Assembly (NCBI GenBank): GCA_963767475.1
Contig: CAVYEI010000003.1
Coordinates: 310,001-374,000, forward strand
Direction of reading: 5' to 3'
DNA from: WHSW01 sp963767475
GTDB taxonomy: Bacteria > Actinomycetota > Thermoleophilia > Solirubrobacterales > 70-9
Length of the DNA: 64,000 nucleotides
Shown piece by piece: positions 40,001 to 49,336 of the stretch (its first letter is position 1; each line of letters begins with the position of its first letter). A program made the translations under genes and the position numbers. The notes under the pieces are model-generated. The model saw only the letters and a list, made by a program, of their open reading frames with translations. It did not search any database and was not told the origin of the DNA.

Positions 40001-41619
40001 CGGTGCGGTTGGCCCGGTAGCGAGCGATGAGCTCGTTGGTGGAGCTGTCGTGGGCGAGGTCGCCGTCGCCCTGGAGCTCGGGGATGATCGCCTTTGCCAG
40101 CACCTTGCCGAGCTCGACCCCCCATTGGTCGAAGGAGTCGATCCCCCAGACCGTGCCCTGGGTGAACACCGAGTGCTCGTAGAGCGCCACCAGGCTGCCG
40201 AGCGTGCGTGGGTCGAGCCGCTTGGCGAGGATCGTGTTCGTCGGCCGGTTGCCCTCGAACACCCGGTGCGGGACCAGCTCCTCCGGCGTGCCCTCCGCAC
40301 GGACGTCGTCGGGGGTCTTGCCGAAGGCGAGCGCCTCGCCCTGGGCGAAGACGTTCGAGAGCAGTAGGTCGTGGTGTTCGCCGAGCGGGTTCAGCGGCTC
40401 GTAGAAGCCGATCAGGTCGCAGGGGATCAGCTTCGTCCCCTGGTGGATCAGCTGGTAGAAGGAGTGCTGGCCGTTGGTCCCCGGCTCGCCCCAGTACACG
40501 GCGCCGGTCTCGTAGTCCACCGGCTCGCCCTCGAGCGTGACGTGCTTGCCGTTCGACTCCATCGTCAGCTGCTGCAGGTAGGCGGGAAAGCGCTTCAGGT
40601 ACTGCTCGTAGGGCAGCACGGCGACCGTCTGGGCGTCGAAGAAGTCCCCGTACCAGACGGCGAGCAGGCCCATCAGCGCCGGCAGGTTCTGCGCCGGTCG
40701 GCGCCTCGAGGAAGTGCTCGTCGACGGCGTGGAAGCCGGCCAGCATCTCGTCGAAGTGCTCGGGGCCGATCGCGAGCATGGTCGAGAGCCCGATCGCCGA
40801 GTCCATCGAGTAGCGGCCGCCGACCCACTCCCAGAAGCCGAACATGTTCTCGGTGTCGATGCCGAACTCGCTCACGCCCTGGGCGTTGGTGGAGACGGCG
40901 ACGAAGTGCTTGGCGACCGCGGACTGATCGCCGCCGAGGCCGGCCAGCGACCACTCGCGGGCGGTGTGGGCGTTGGTCATCGTCTCCAGGGTGGTGAACG
41001 TCTTCGAGGAGACGATGAACAGCGTCTCGGCGGGATCGAGGTCACGGGTCGCCTCGGCGAAGTCGGTGCCGTCGACATTGGAGACGAAGCGGAAGGTCAT
41101 CTCGCGCCTGGAGTAATGGCGCAGCGCCTCGTAGGCCATCACCGGCCCCAGGTCCGAGCCGCCGATGCCGATGTTGATCACGTTGCGGATCGGCTTGCCC
41201 GTATGGCCCTTCCACTCGCCCGAGCGAATCCGCTCGCTGAAGGCGTTCATCCGGTCGAGCACCTCGTGCACCTGCTTGACCACGTCGGTGCCGTCGACCA
41301 TCAGCGAGCGCTCGCGCGGCATCCGCAGCGCCACGTGCAACACCGAGCGGTTCTCCGAGACGTTGATCCGGTCGCCGCGGAACATCGCCGCCCGGCGTTC
41401 GCCCAGGCCGCATTCCTCGGCCAGCGCCACCAGCAGCGCGATCGTCTCGTCCATGACCCGGTTCTTGGAGTAGTCGAGGTATAGCCCGGCGGCCTCGGCG
41501 GTCAGCCGGGTGCCGCGATCGGGGTCGGCGGCGAACAGCTCGCGCAGGTGCTTGCCCGAGATCTCGGCGTGGTGGGCCTCGAGCGCCGTCCAGCCCGGTC
41601 GCTCGCGCAGCGTGCTCAT
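39993..41619 (-). pseudogene. pgi: Glucose-6-phosphate isomerase, single frameshift
   Basis: Two reading frames together give a full-length Pgi of about 541 residues. The first (from ATG 41619) carries NIGIGGSDLGP and VSSKTFTTLETMTNA. The second carries VWYGDFFDAQTVAVLPY, EPGTNGQHSFYQL and SFDQWGVELGK. The join is near 40694, where removing one C on the plus strand (one G on the coding strand) restores PTAQNLPALMGLLAVWYGD. All catalytic motifs are present on both sides, so a sequence error or very recent mutation is likely. ATG 41619 overlaps the transporter stop (ATGA). Confidence 0.88.
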
Positions 41620-43007
41620 CCGGCGGCGTGGTGCTTGGCGACGCGTTCCTCGAACACCGCCTGGATGTCCTCCAGGTGCTTGCCCTTGGTCTCCGGGACC
41701 AGTGCCCTGCAGAAGATGAACGTGACCACGCAGATCCCAGCGTAGAAGAAGAAGGCGCCGCCGCGGCCGAGGGCGTCGATCAGGAGCAGGAAGGTGAGCG
41801 AGACGAAGAAGTTGAAAAGCCAGTTCGCCATCGTGCCCACGGCAGCCGCCTTGCTGCGCACCTCGAGCGGGTAGATCTCTGCGTTCAGCAGCCAGAAGAT
41901 CGGCCCGAGGCTGACCGCGAAGGCGCCGACGTAGAGCATCAGGCTGCCGATCGCGATCACCGAGCCCAGGGTGCTGCCGGCGCCGGCGATGAAGACCAGC
42001 GCCAGGGCGCTGAGGGCGAGTGCCATCACCGCGCTGCCGATCAGCAACAGGGGACGCCGGCCGGCGCGGTCGAGCAGCCGGATCGCGACCACGGTCATGC
42101 CGACGTTGACGATCCCGACCGCGACCGAGGCGAGGATCGCCGCCGCCGATGAGTCGACGCCGGTGAACTGGACGATCGTCGGCGCGTAGTAGATCACCGT
42201 GTTGATGCCCGACACCTGCTGCAGGACAGCGAGCCCGATCCCGACCACGAGCGCGGCGCGGATCACCGGCTTTCGCAGGTCGCTCCAGGTCCCCGGCTTG
42301 GCGCCCACCTCGCCCTTGATCTCGACGATCTCCTGCTCGATCGTGTCCGGGTCGCCGGAGCGCATCCTGGCGAGCACCGCCCGGGCCTCGAAGTCGCGCC
42401 CCGCCATCACCAGCCAGCGCGGGCTCTGCGGCATCTTCAGCATCCCGATGCCGAGGGCGAGCGCCGGCACCGCGCCGAGGCCGAGCATCCAGCGCCACTC
42501 CTCGCTCGAGTCGAAGGCGAGGCCGACCACGTAGGCGAGCACGATCCCGACGGTGACCGCGAGCTGGAAGAACGTGACCAGGCGGCCCCGGATGTCGGGC
42601 GGCGCGACCTCTGAGATGTAGACCGGCGCCGTCGCCGAGGCGAGCCCGATGGCGACGCCGAGGACCACGCGGGCGATCACCAGGACGGCGGTGTCGGGGG
42701 CGAAGGCGCAGACCAGCGAGCCGACGAAGAAGACGACCGAGGAGACCAGGATCAGCAATCGGCGCCCGTAGGCGTCGGAGAGCCGGCCGGCGAAGCCGGC
42801 GCCGACCACGGCCCCGATCGGCACCGCGCCGACTACCAGTCCGGACTCGAAGCTGGTGAGGGCGAAGTCCGGGGTGATGAACAGCAGCGCCCCGGCGATC
42901 ACGCCGGTGTCGTAGCCGAACAGCAGACCGCCGAGCCCGGCGATCGCCGCGGTCATCACGACGTTGCGACCGACCTGCCGCGGATCGAGAGCCGGTTTCC
43001 CCTCCAT
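41616..43007 (-). CDS. Sugar porter (MFS, GalP/XylE/GLUT type)
   Basis: 463 residues, twelve membrane segments. Sugar-porter signatures: GYDTGVIAGALLF, SDAYGRR, PQSPRWLV (usually PESPRW), QQVSGINTVIYYAPTI, DRAGRRPLLL, and PETKGKHLEDI near the C-terminus. It most likely imports a hexose or pentose by proton symport. Coupling to pgi and nearness to glucokinase and the pentose phosphate genes suggest glucose or a related sugar. Confidence 0.93.
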   Translation of the reverse strand: MEGKPALDPRQVGRNVVMTAAIAGLGGLLFGYDTGVIAGALLFITPDFALTSFESGLVVGAVPIGAVVGAGFAGRLSDAYGRRLLILVSSVVFFVGSLVCAFAPDTAVLVIARVVLGVAIGLASATAPVYISEVAPPDIRGRLVTFFQLAVTVGIVLAYVVGLAFDSSEEWRWMLGLGAVPALALGIGMLKMPQSPRWLVMAGRDFEARAVLARMRSGDPDTIEQEIVEIKGEVGAKPGTWSDLRKPVIRAALVVGIGLAVLQQVSGINTVIYYAPTIVQFTGVDSSAAAILASVAVGIVNVGMTVVAIRLLDRAGRRPLLLIGSAVMALALSALALVFIAGAGSTLGSVIAIGSLMLYVGAFAVSLGPIFWLLNAEIYPLEVRSKAAAVGTMANWLFNFFVSLTFLLLIDALGRGGAFFFYAGICVVTFIFCRALVPETKGKHLEDIQAVFEERVAKHHAAG

Positions 43008-43057
43008 CGTCGGCCGAGCCTATAACGCGGCCCGGCGCCCCGCCCGGCGGCCGCCAG

Positions 43058-43921
43058 TCAGGGTCGCGGCGTACCGGCCAGATCGCCGACCACGTTGAGC
43101 AGGCGCATCGCGATCGGCGGTACCTGCCCATCGGGATCCAGCTCCGGCTCGTACGCGGTCAAGGACACGGCCCGCACCCGCTCATCCGCAAGCAGCGCCG
43201 TCAGCGCTGCCTCGAGCTCGTCGGCCGAGATCCCGCCCGCCGCCGCGTAGCGATTCACCCGGGCCACGTCCGCGTCGAGTACGTCGAGGTCGACATGGAC
43301 GTAGAGGCCGCTGGGCTCGGGCTCCATCGAGCCGACCGCCTCGACCAACGCCGCCGAATCCGCGAGCGATGCGGGCGGCAGATGGTTGATCGCCGAGCGC
43401 TCGAGGCGCGGCCTCTCCGGCTCGTCCAGGGCGCGCGCGCCCGCGAGCACCACGGCCGACTCTGGGACGGGGGCGGCCCCGGGGACCTGCGCCGCGAGGC
43501 CCTGCCAGGCGTCGCCGACCAGAATCGCGAGCCCCATGCCGTCGAAGTAGCCGGAGTCCGAGGTCGCGGGCTCGTTGAAATCGCCGTGCGCATCGAACCA
43601 GACCACGCCCGGCGCGCGTTCGCCAAGCCCGGCGACGACGCCGACCGCCGCGAAGCAGCTACCGGAGAGCACGACCGGGAACTTCTCTGACTCCCGGGAT
43701 AAGTGCACCGCTTCCGCGATCCGGCAGATGACCGCGAAGCTGGTGTCGATCTCGTTGTCGTCCGGTGCGTCGAGCTCGATCACCTCGGTCTCGACGTCCA
43801 ACCCGCGTGCGGCGAGCGCCTCGGCGGCGCCGTGCTCGAGCAGCCGCTCCGGTCCGAGCCCGACGCCCTCGCGCAACCGCCCGAGCTCGTAGGGGACGAC
43901 GATCACGCGGATGTCCGGCAT
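43058..43921 (-). CDS. Arginase/agmatinase-family protein with degenerate metal site
   Basis: 287 residues with the ureohydrolase fold: DAHGDFN and DLDVLD are present, but the first metal motif (normally GGDHS) reads SGSCFA. So the histidine ligand is missing, and one of the two manganese sites is likely altered. It may be a divergent formimidoylglutamase-like enzyme or a non-catalytic relative. ATG 43921, 4 bp from the tal stop. Family confident, activity not. Confidence 0.78.
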   Translation of the reverse strand: MPDIRVIVVPYELGRLREGVGLGPERLLEHGAAEALAARGLDVETEVIELDAPDDNEIDTSFAVICRIAEAVHLSRESEKFPVVLSGSCFAAVGVVAGLGERAPGVVWFDAHGDFNEPATSDSGYFDGMGLAILVGDAWQGLAAQVPGAAPVPESAVVLAGARALDEPERPRLERSAINHLPPASLADSAALVEAVGSMEPEPSGLYVHVDLDVLDADVARVNRYAAAGGISADELEAALTALLADERVRAVSLTAYEPELDPDGQVPPIAMRLLNVVGDLAGTPRP

Positions 43922-43925
43922 CGCC

Positions 43926-44993
43926 CTACGCGGCTTGGCGCTGCTTCGAGATCGTCTCCAGGAGCTCGCGCCAGGAGGCGTTGAACGACTCCTTGCCGTC
44001 GTCCTGGAGCTTCGTCGCCAGCGCGTCGGTGTCGATCCCGGCGTCGTTGAAAGCCTTCAACGTCTCCTCCGCGTCACCGCCATCCCGCGGCAACGATTCG
44101 CCGACGCTGCCGTGGTCGGCGAAGGCGAGCAGCGTCTTTTCGGGCATCGTGTTGACCGTGAACGGCGACGCCAGGCCCTCGATGTAGAGCACGTCCGAGG
44201 CGTCCGGGTCCTTGGTCCCCGTGCTGGCCCAGAGCAGGCGCTGCGCCTTTGCGCCCTCGTTTCGCAGCCGCATCGCCCGGTCGGAGTCGAGCAGCTCGCG
44301 GTAGGCGGCGTAGGTGCGCTTGCCGACCGCGAGGCCAAGCTTGTCGCGCAGGTCGTCGGGGACGGTCTCCATCACCGCCCCGTCCCAGCGGCTGATGAAC
44401 AGCGAGGCGACCGAGGCCACGTCGGGGTTGAGGCCGGCCTCGACGCGGCGCTCGAGCCCGCGCATGTAGGCGCCGGCAGCGGCCAGGTATTGCTCGCGGT
44501 CGAACAGCAGCGTGACGTTGACCGGGATCCCGGCGAAGATCGTCTCCTCGATCGCCTTGCAGCCTGCCCCGGTGCCGGGGATCTTGATGAAGAAGTTCTC
44601 CTCGGCGCGGCCGTAGAGCTCCGCCGCCTGCTTGATCGTCGCCGCGGAGTCGTCGGCGAGCAGCGGCGAGACCTCGAGCGAGACGCGCCCGTCGATCGTC
44701 GTCCGCTCGTGAACCGGCCGGAACAGCTCCGCCGCGCGGCGCAGGTCGGTGAGCGCCAGTTCGAAGAACAGCTCCTCGCCCTCGAGTCCCTGCCCGGCGA
44801 GCTCGGCAACCTGGTCGTCGTACGCCGAGCCGCCGCCGATCGCCTTGTCGAAGATCGTCGGGTTCGAGGTCAGCCCGGTGACCGAGAACTCGTCGATGTA
44901 GCCGGCGAGGGTGCCGTCGTCGAGCATCGTCCGGGTGATGTTGTCGACCCAGAGGCTCTGGCCGAGGTCGTGCAGTTGTTGGGTGGGCTTCAT
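43926..44993 (-). CDS. tal: Transaldolase
   Basis: 355 residues. Non-oxidative pentose phosphate enzyme moving a dihydroxyacetone unit. VTGLTSNPTIFDKAI and the Schiff-base lysine in NFFIKIPGTGAGCKAIEE are clear, and the length fits the actinobacterial transaldolase class. ATG 44993 is 2 bp after the tkt stop, with AGAGATG overlapping the ribosome site. Confidence 0.95.
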   Translation of the reverse strand: MKPTQQLHDLGQSLWVDNITRTMLDDGTLAGYIDEFSVTGLTSNPTIFDKAIGGGSAYDDQVAELAGQGLEGEELFFELALTDLRRAAELFRPVHERTTIDGRVSLEVSPLLADDSAATIKQAAELYGRAEENFFIKIPGTGAGCKAIEETIFAGIPVNVTLLFDREQYLAAAGAYMRGLERRVEAGLNPDVASVASLFISRWDGAVMETVPDDLRDKLGLAVGKRTYAAYRELLDSDRAMRLRNEGAKAQRLLWASTGTKDPDASDVLYIEGLASPFTVNTMPEKTLLAFADHGSVGESLPRDGGDAEETLKAFNDAGIDTDALATKLQDDGKESFNASWRELLETISKQRQAA

Positions 44994-44995
44994 CT

Positions 44996-47077
44996 CTATG
45001 CCTTCTCCTTTTCGAGTAGCTCGTGCGCCGCCTCGACCACCTTCTCGGGGGTGAACCCGAACTTGTTGAGCACGTCCTTGAGCGGCGCCGACGAGCCGAA
45101 GGTGTGCATGCCGATCTTCGTCCCCAGCGGGCCGACGTAGTGGTCCCAGCCCAGGGTCGATGCCTCCTCGATCGAGATCCTGGCGGTGACCGCCGGCGGC
45201 AGCACCTGGTCGCGGTAGGTCTGATCCTGCTGGTCGAAGAGATAGAAGGAGGGCAGGCTGACGACGCGCGAGCGCACGCCCTCGGCGCCGAGCTCCTCGT
45301 GGGCGGCGACCGCGAGCGCGACCTCGCTCCCGGTCGCGATCAGGATCAGCTCCGGATCGCCGCCGTCCGAGTCGGCGAGCACGTAGCCGCCGCGGTGCAG
45401 GCCGTCGGCCGGCGCGTACTTGGTGCGGTCGAGGACGGGCACGTTCTGGCGCGTGAGCACCAGCGCCACCGGCTGGTGATCGCCCTCCATCGTCACCCGC
45501 CAGGCCTCTGCGACCTCGTTCGCGTCGCAGGGGCGGATCACGTTCAGCCCTGGGATCGCCCGCAGCGAGGCCAACTGCTCGACCGGCTGGTGGGTGGGGC
45601 CGTCCTCGCCGAGCCCGATCGAGTCATGGGTGAAGATGTGGATCACCGGCAGCTCCATCAGCGCCGAGAGGCGGATCGCCGGCCGGGCGTAGTCGGAGAA
45701 GGTCAGATAGGTCGACCACGAGGGGCGCAGCTTCGACAGCGAGAGCCCGTTCGAGATCGCCGCCGACTCGTGCTCGCGGATGCCGTAGTGAAGCTGGCGC
45801 GCGGTGCGTTTGCCGGGCTCGAAATCGCCGCTGTCATCATCGCCGGTGAGCCGGACCGAGGTCGAATCGGTGAGGTCGGCGGAGCCCGAGAGCAGCCACG
45901 GCACGAGCTCGGCGATCGCGTTCTGGACCTGGTTCGAGGCCTTGCGGGTCGCGATCCCCTTCTCGTCGGGGTCGAACGAGGGGATGTCGCGATCCCAGCC
46001 GTCGGGCAGCTCGCGGCGCTGCATCGCGCCGATCTCGCGCTCGAGCGTCTGGTGCTCGCGCTGATAGCTGACCAGCAGCTTCTGCCATTCGAGGCTGAGC
46101 TCGGCGCCGCGGGCGCCGACGCCGGCGGCGAAGCGCTCGGGGACGCCGTCGGGGACCAGGAACTGGGCGTCCTCGGGCCAGCCGTAGAAGCGCTTGGTCT
46201 CGCGCACCTCCTCCTCGCCCAGCGGCTCGCCGTGGGCGGCGGCGGTGTCCTGCTTGTGCGGCGAGCCGTAGCCGATGTGGCTGTCGACGATGATCAGGGT
46301 CGGGCGGTCCTCGGTCGCCTTGAAGGTCTCGAACGCCCCGGTGATCTCGCCGAAGTCGTTGGCGTCGTGGACGGTGGTCACGTTCCAGCCGTAGGCGGTG
46401 AAGCGGCCCGCGACGTCGTCGTCGTAGGTGAGCTCGGTGTGGCCGTCGATGGTGATGTGGTTGTTGTCGTAGATCCAGCAGAGGTTGTCGAGGCGCTGGT
46501 GGCCGGCGAACGATGCCGCCTCGTGCGAGACGCCCTCCATCAGGCAGCCGTCGCCGGCGATCGCGTAGGTGTCGTAGTCGAAGAGCTCGTAGCCGGGCTT
46601 GTTGAAATGCGCCGCCTGCCACTTCGCGGCGACCGCCATCCCGACCGAGGTGGCGATCCCCTGGCCGAGCGGTCCGGTCGTCGTCTCGACGCCCGAGGTC
46701 CAGCGGTACTCGGGGTGCCCGGGGGCCTTCGAGTCGAGCTGGCGAAACGACTCGATGTCGGCCAGGGTTACCGCCTCGCGGCCCTCGATCTCGTAGTCGG
46801 GATTGACCGCCTTGACGCCGGCGAGGTGCAGCAGGGCGTAGAGCAGCATCGAGGCGTGACCGGCGGAGAGCACGAAGCGATCGCGATTGGGCCAGATTGC
46901 CTGCTCGGGGTCGAAGCGCAGGAACCTCTGCCAGAGCACGTAGGCCACCGGAGCCAGCGCCATTGGCGTCCCGGGGTGACCCGAGTTCGCCTTCTGGATC
47001 GCGTCGATCGAGAGCGTCCGGATCGTGTTCACGGCGAGCTCGTCGATCTCGTCGAAACTCTGCTCCTCGGCAGCCAT
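44996..47077 (-). CDS. tkt: Transketolase
   Basis: 693 residues, thiamine diphosphate enzyme. N-terminal ANSGHPGTPMALAPVAYVLW, the GDG...N cofactor motif (AGDGCLMEGVSHEA to DNNHITIDG), the second-domain HDSIGLGEDGPTHQPVEQL and the C-terminal domain with TGSEVALA are all present. ATG 47077; an in-frame upstream stretch belongs to the preceding gene in another frame. Co-directional with tal. Confidence 0.96.
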   Translation of the reverse strand: MAAEEQSFDEIDELAVNTIRTLSIDAIQKANSGHPGTPMALAPVAYVLWQRFLRFDPEQAIWPNRDRFVLSAGHASMLLYALLHLAGVKAVNPDYEIEGREAVTLADIESFRQLDSKAPGHPEYRWTSGVETTTGPLGQGIATSVGMAVAAKWQAAHFNKPGYELFDYDTYAIAGDGCLMEGVSHEAASFAGHQRLDNLCWIYDNNHITIDGHTELTYDDDVAGRFTAYGWNVTTVHDANDFGEITGAFETFKATEDRPTLIIVDSHIGYGSPHKQDTAAAHGEPLGEEEVRETKRFYGWPEDAQFLVPDGVPERFAAGVGARGAELSLEWQKLLVSYQREHQTLEREIGAMQRRELPDGWDRDIPSFDPDEKGIATRKASNQVQNAIAELVPWLLSGSADLTDSTSVRLTGDDDSGDFEPGKRTARQLHYGIREHESAAISNGLSLSKLRPSWSTYLTFSDYARPAIRLSALMELPVIHIFTHDSIGLGEDGPTHQPVEQLASLRAIPGLNVIRPCDANEVAEAWRVTMEGDHQPVALVLTRQNVPVLDRTKYAPADGLHRGGYVLADSDGGDPELILIATGSEVALAVAAHEELGAEGVRSRVVSLPSFYLFDQQDQTYRDQVLPPAVTARISIEEASTLGWDHYVGPLGTKIGMHTFGSSAPLKDVLNKFGFTPEKVVEAAHELLEKEKA

Positions 47078-47087
47078 CGAAGGCAGC

Positions 47088-47999
47088 CTAACGAGGCAGC
47101 GACACGGCCGGTTGTTTCTTCGAGAGCTTGACCTTGAAACTCTGCTCCGCCGGCGTTCGGTCAATCAGGCCCTCGGCGCTGACCGCCCGGACCCGGAACT
47201 TGTGCTTGCCGTTGGCGAGCTTCTTCAGCTTCTTCGGCGAGGCGCAATCGCTGAACCCGATCTTGTCGAGCGCGCATTCAAAGCTCGCGCCCGCGCTCGG
47301 CGAGCTGAAGCTGAAGGTTGCCCTTGTCTTCTTCAGCTTGCCGGACGGCCCGGAGTCGATCTGCGTCTCTGGAGCAGCAGGTGGATTCGGACAGCCGCCC
47401 TGCGGCCCGCCGACGCCGAGGCAGCCGTCCTGCGTCTCGTCGCCGAAGCCGTCCGCGTCCGTGTCGGGCTCGATGGTCGCCTGAATCAGGAGCTCGCGGT
47501 TGGAGGAGGAGAAATCGGGCGGGCGATTCGTCGCGTCGGGGAAGGGGTCATTCCACTGGCGAAGGGTCGCCATCGGCGTGCTGGCCGTCATCGATACGAG
47601 CGAGTTCGTGTAGGTCTCGTGCAGCCCGATCGTCTGCCCGGCCGCGATCGGCATCCGCTCCGGGAAGCTGGTCACGCCACTCGTGCTCGGGGTCGGCTGG
47701 CCGCGGCCGGTGGATGCGGCCGAGTTACCGGCGAGGACCCGAAGGCGGATCGTGTTCGGCGACGGAGGGTCGCCACCGCGACGCACCGCCCAGCTCGTGA
47801 TCACCCCGTCGGCGGGCGCAACCAGGCCGCCCGACGCCGTGCTCGACGGGGGCAGGGACGCGTTGGTGAAGGTCGCCGTGTCCGAGAAGCTGACGGTGGG
47901 TGAGGACAACAGGTTGCTGCCGATCGTGACCGCCGCGTGAGCCGTCGCGGCCGGCGCGATCACGGCCACGAGCACGAGGCTCATTGCTCCCCTGCGCAC
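47088..47999 (-). CDS. Secreted protein with TSP3-like Ca-binding motif and C-terminal Ig-like domain
   Basis: About 303 residues. Signal peptide (about 1-22, ending TAHA), a 140-residue beta-rich domain, then DTDADGFGDETQDGC, a thrombospondin type-3 calcium-binding repeat. A C-terminal unit with FSFSSPSAGASFECALD and KHKFRVRAVSAEG follows, a module I associate with Thermoleophilia surface proteins. It lies only 10 bp upstream of tkt in the same direction. GTG 47999 chosen because a -35/-10 pair ends just before it; ATG 47984 is the alternative. Confidence 0.7.
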   Translation of the reverse strand: MRRGAMSLVLVAVIAPAATAHAAVTIGSNLLSSPTVSFSDTATFTNASLPPSSTASGGLVAPADGVITSWAVRRGGDPPSPNTIRLRVLAGNSAASTGRGQPTPSTSGVTSFPERMPIAAGQTIGLHETYTNSLVSMTASTPMATLRQWNDPFPDATNRPPDFSSSNRELLIQATIEPDTDADGFGDETQDGCLGVGGPQGGCPNPPAAPETQIDSGPSGKLKKTRATFSFSSPSAGASFECALDKIGFSDCASPKKLKKLANGKHKFRVRAVSAEGLIDRTPAEQSFKVKLSKKQPAVSLPR

Positions 48000-48034
48000 C
48001 AATGCGTTATATCCCAGACATGAACGCGGGGCAA
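47984..48034. promoter_or_regulatory. Overlapping divergent promoters for rpiA and the secreted-protein/tkt unit
   Basis: Plus strand: TTGCTC (47984-47989), 17 bp, TTATAT (48007-48012), then 7 bp to ATG 48020. Minus strand: TTGCCC (48029-48034), 17 bp, TATAAC (48006-48011), then 6 bp to GTG 47999. The two -10 boxes share five bases, and both starts fit leaderless mRNAs. Assigned by eye. Confidence 0.45.
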
Positions 48035-48673
48035 GCCGCCGACGACGAGAAGCGACTGGCGGCCGAGGCGGCGGCCGAGCTGGTCGCCGACGGGATGGTG
48101 GTCGGGCTCGGCACCGGGTCGACGGTCGCCCACCTGCTGCCCGCGCTCGCCGCCCGCAAGCTCGACATCCGCTGCGTCGGCACGTCGGTGCAGACCGAGG
48201 ACCGCGCGCGCGAGCTCGGGATCGCGGTCGAGCCGTTCGAGGGGATACAGCGGCTCGACATCGCGATCGACGGCGCCGACCAGATCGCGCCCGATGGCTG
48301 GCTGGTCAAGGGCGGCGGCGGCGCCCACACGCGCGAGAAGATCGTCGCCGCGGCCGCCGAGCGCTTCGTAGTCATCGCCGACTCCTCGAAGCCGGTCGAC
48401 GAGATCGCGGCGCCGATCCCGCTCGAGCTGCACCGCTTCGGTCTCGCGGCGACCCTGGTCGAGCTCCATGACGCGGTCATCCGCGAGGGCACCGCCGAAT
48501 CGCCCGACAACGGCGTGATCGCCGACTACTTCGGCGAGATCGGCGATCCGATCCTGCTCGCGGCCCGGCTCTCGGCCAGCCCGGGCGTCGTCGACCACGG
48601 CCTCTTCCCCCCCGCCCTGACCGCCGACGTCTTCGTCGCCCGCGGCGATCGGGTCGAGCACACCGCGCTCTAG
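48020..48673 (+). CDS. rpiA: Ribose-5-phosphate isomerase A
   Basis: 217 residues. LVADGMVVGLGTGSTVAHLLPAL, AIDGADQIAPDGWLVKGGGGAHTREKIVA and FVVIADSSKPVD are the RpiA phosphate and catalytic motifs. Converts ribose-5-P and ribulose-5-P. ATG 48020 preferred (leaderless spacing to TTATAT); ATG 48002 would add six residues. Convergent with pgl, sharing the four bases CTAG for both stops. Confidence 0.94.
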   Translation: MNAGQAADDEKRLAAEAAAELVADGMVVGLGTGSTVAHLLPALAARKLDIRCVGTSVQTEDRARELGIAVEPFEGIQRLDIAIDGADQIAPDGWLVKGGGGAHTREKIVAAAAERFVVIADSSKPVDEIAAPIPLELHRFGLAATLVELHDAVIREGTAESPDNGVIADYFGEIGDPILLAARLSASPGVVDHGLFPPALTADVFVARGDRVEHTAL

Positions 48674-49326
48674 CCGACCGCCGCGCTTTCGGCGATTACG
48701 GTCGCGTCGGCGGCATCGACCCGTCCCGCCGGGATCGACCGATCCCCGCCGCGCAGCTTCGCCAGCGCCTCGACCTTGTCGGCCCCGGTGACCAGCCAGA
48801 GAACCCGGCGGGCCGAGTCGATTGCCGGGTAGGTGAGCGTCATCCGGCGGCGGCCCTGGTACTCGCCGGTCGTCGCCACCGGCCGGTCGATGACCTCGAG
48901 CACCGGGTCGCCCGGGATCAGCGAGGCGGTGTGCCCGTCGGGTCCGAGGCCGAGGTGGACGAGATCGAGCGGGTCCGGCAGCGCGGCGGCGTAGCGAGCC
49001 GCGGCGACGTCCGGATCGGGGTCGGTGACCGGCATCGCGCGGACCCGGTCGTGGGCGGCGGCCGGGAGGCTGGCAAGCAGGTGGGTGAGGTTGCGGTCGG
49101 GATCGCCGTCGGGGGCGATCCGCTCGTCGACCTGAAACAGCTCGATCCGTGCCCAGTCGAGCTCGTGCCCGCCGAGCAGCTCGAACATCCGCCAGGGCGC
49201 GTGGCCGCCGCTGACGGCGAGCGAGAACGTTTCCCGCTCGGCGGTCGCCTCGCCGGCGGCCTCGGCGATCAGCTCCGCGCCGCGAGCCGCGGCGGCCTCG
49301 GCGTCGGCGACCAGCTCCTCGCGCAA
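48670..49326 (-). CDS. pgl: 6-phosphogluconolactonase
   Basis: 218 residues from TTG 49326. SLAVSGGHAPWRMFELL, QVDERIAPDGDPDRNL and LGLGPDGHTASLIPG are the family motifs. Hydrolyses 6-phosphogluconolactone between Zwf and Gnd. The start is uncertain: no ATG or GTG lies between the gnd stop and the conserved region, and TTG 49326 is 10 bp after gnd. Same transcription unit as gnd. Confidence 0.92.
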   Translation of the reverse strand: MREELVADAEAAAARGAELIAEAAGEATAERETFSLAVSGGHAPWRMFELLGGHELDWARIELFQVDERIAPDGDPDRNLTHLLASLPAAAHDRVRAMPVTDPDPDVAAARYAAALPDPLDLVHLGLGPDGHTASLIPGDPVLEVIDRPVATTGEYQGRRRMTLTYPAIDSARRVLWLVTGADKVEALAKLRGGDRSIPAGRVDAADATVIAESAAVG

Positions 49327-49336
49327 GTCGCCGGGC

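Noticed and set aside
39811..43131. 1106-codon frame joining transporter, pgi and phosphatase regions
   Set aside because: Only the pgi first part is real in this frame; the ends are shadows. The apparent fusion results from the pgi frameshift.
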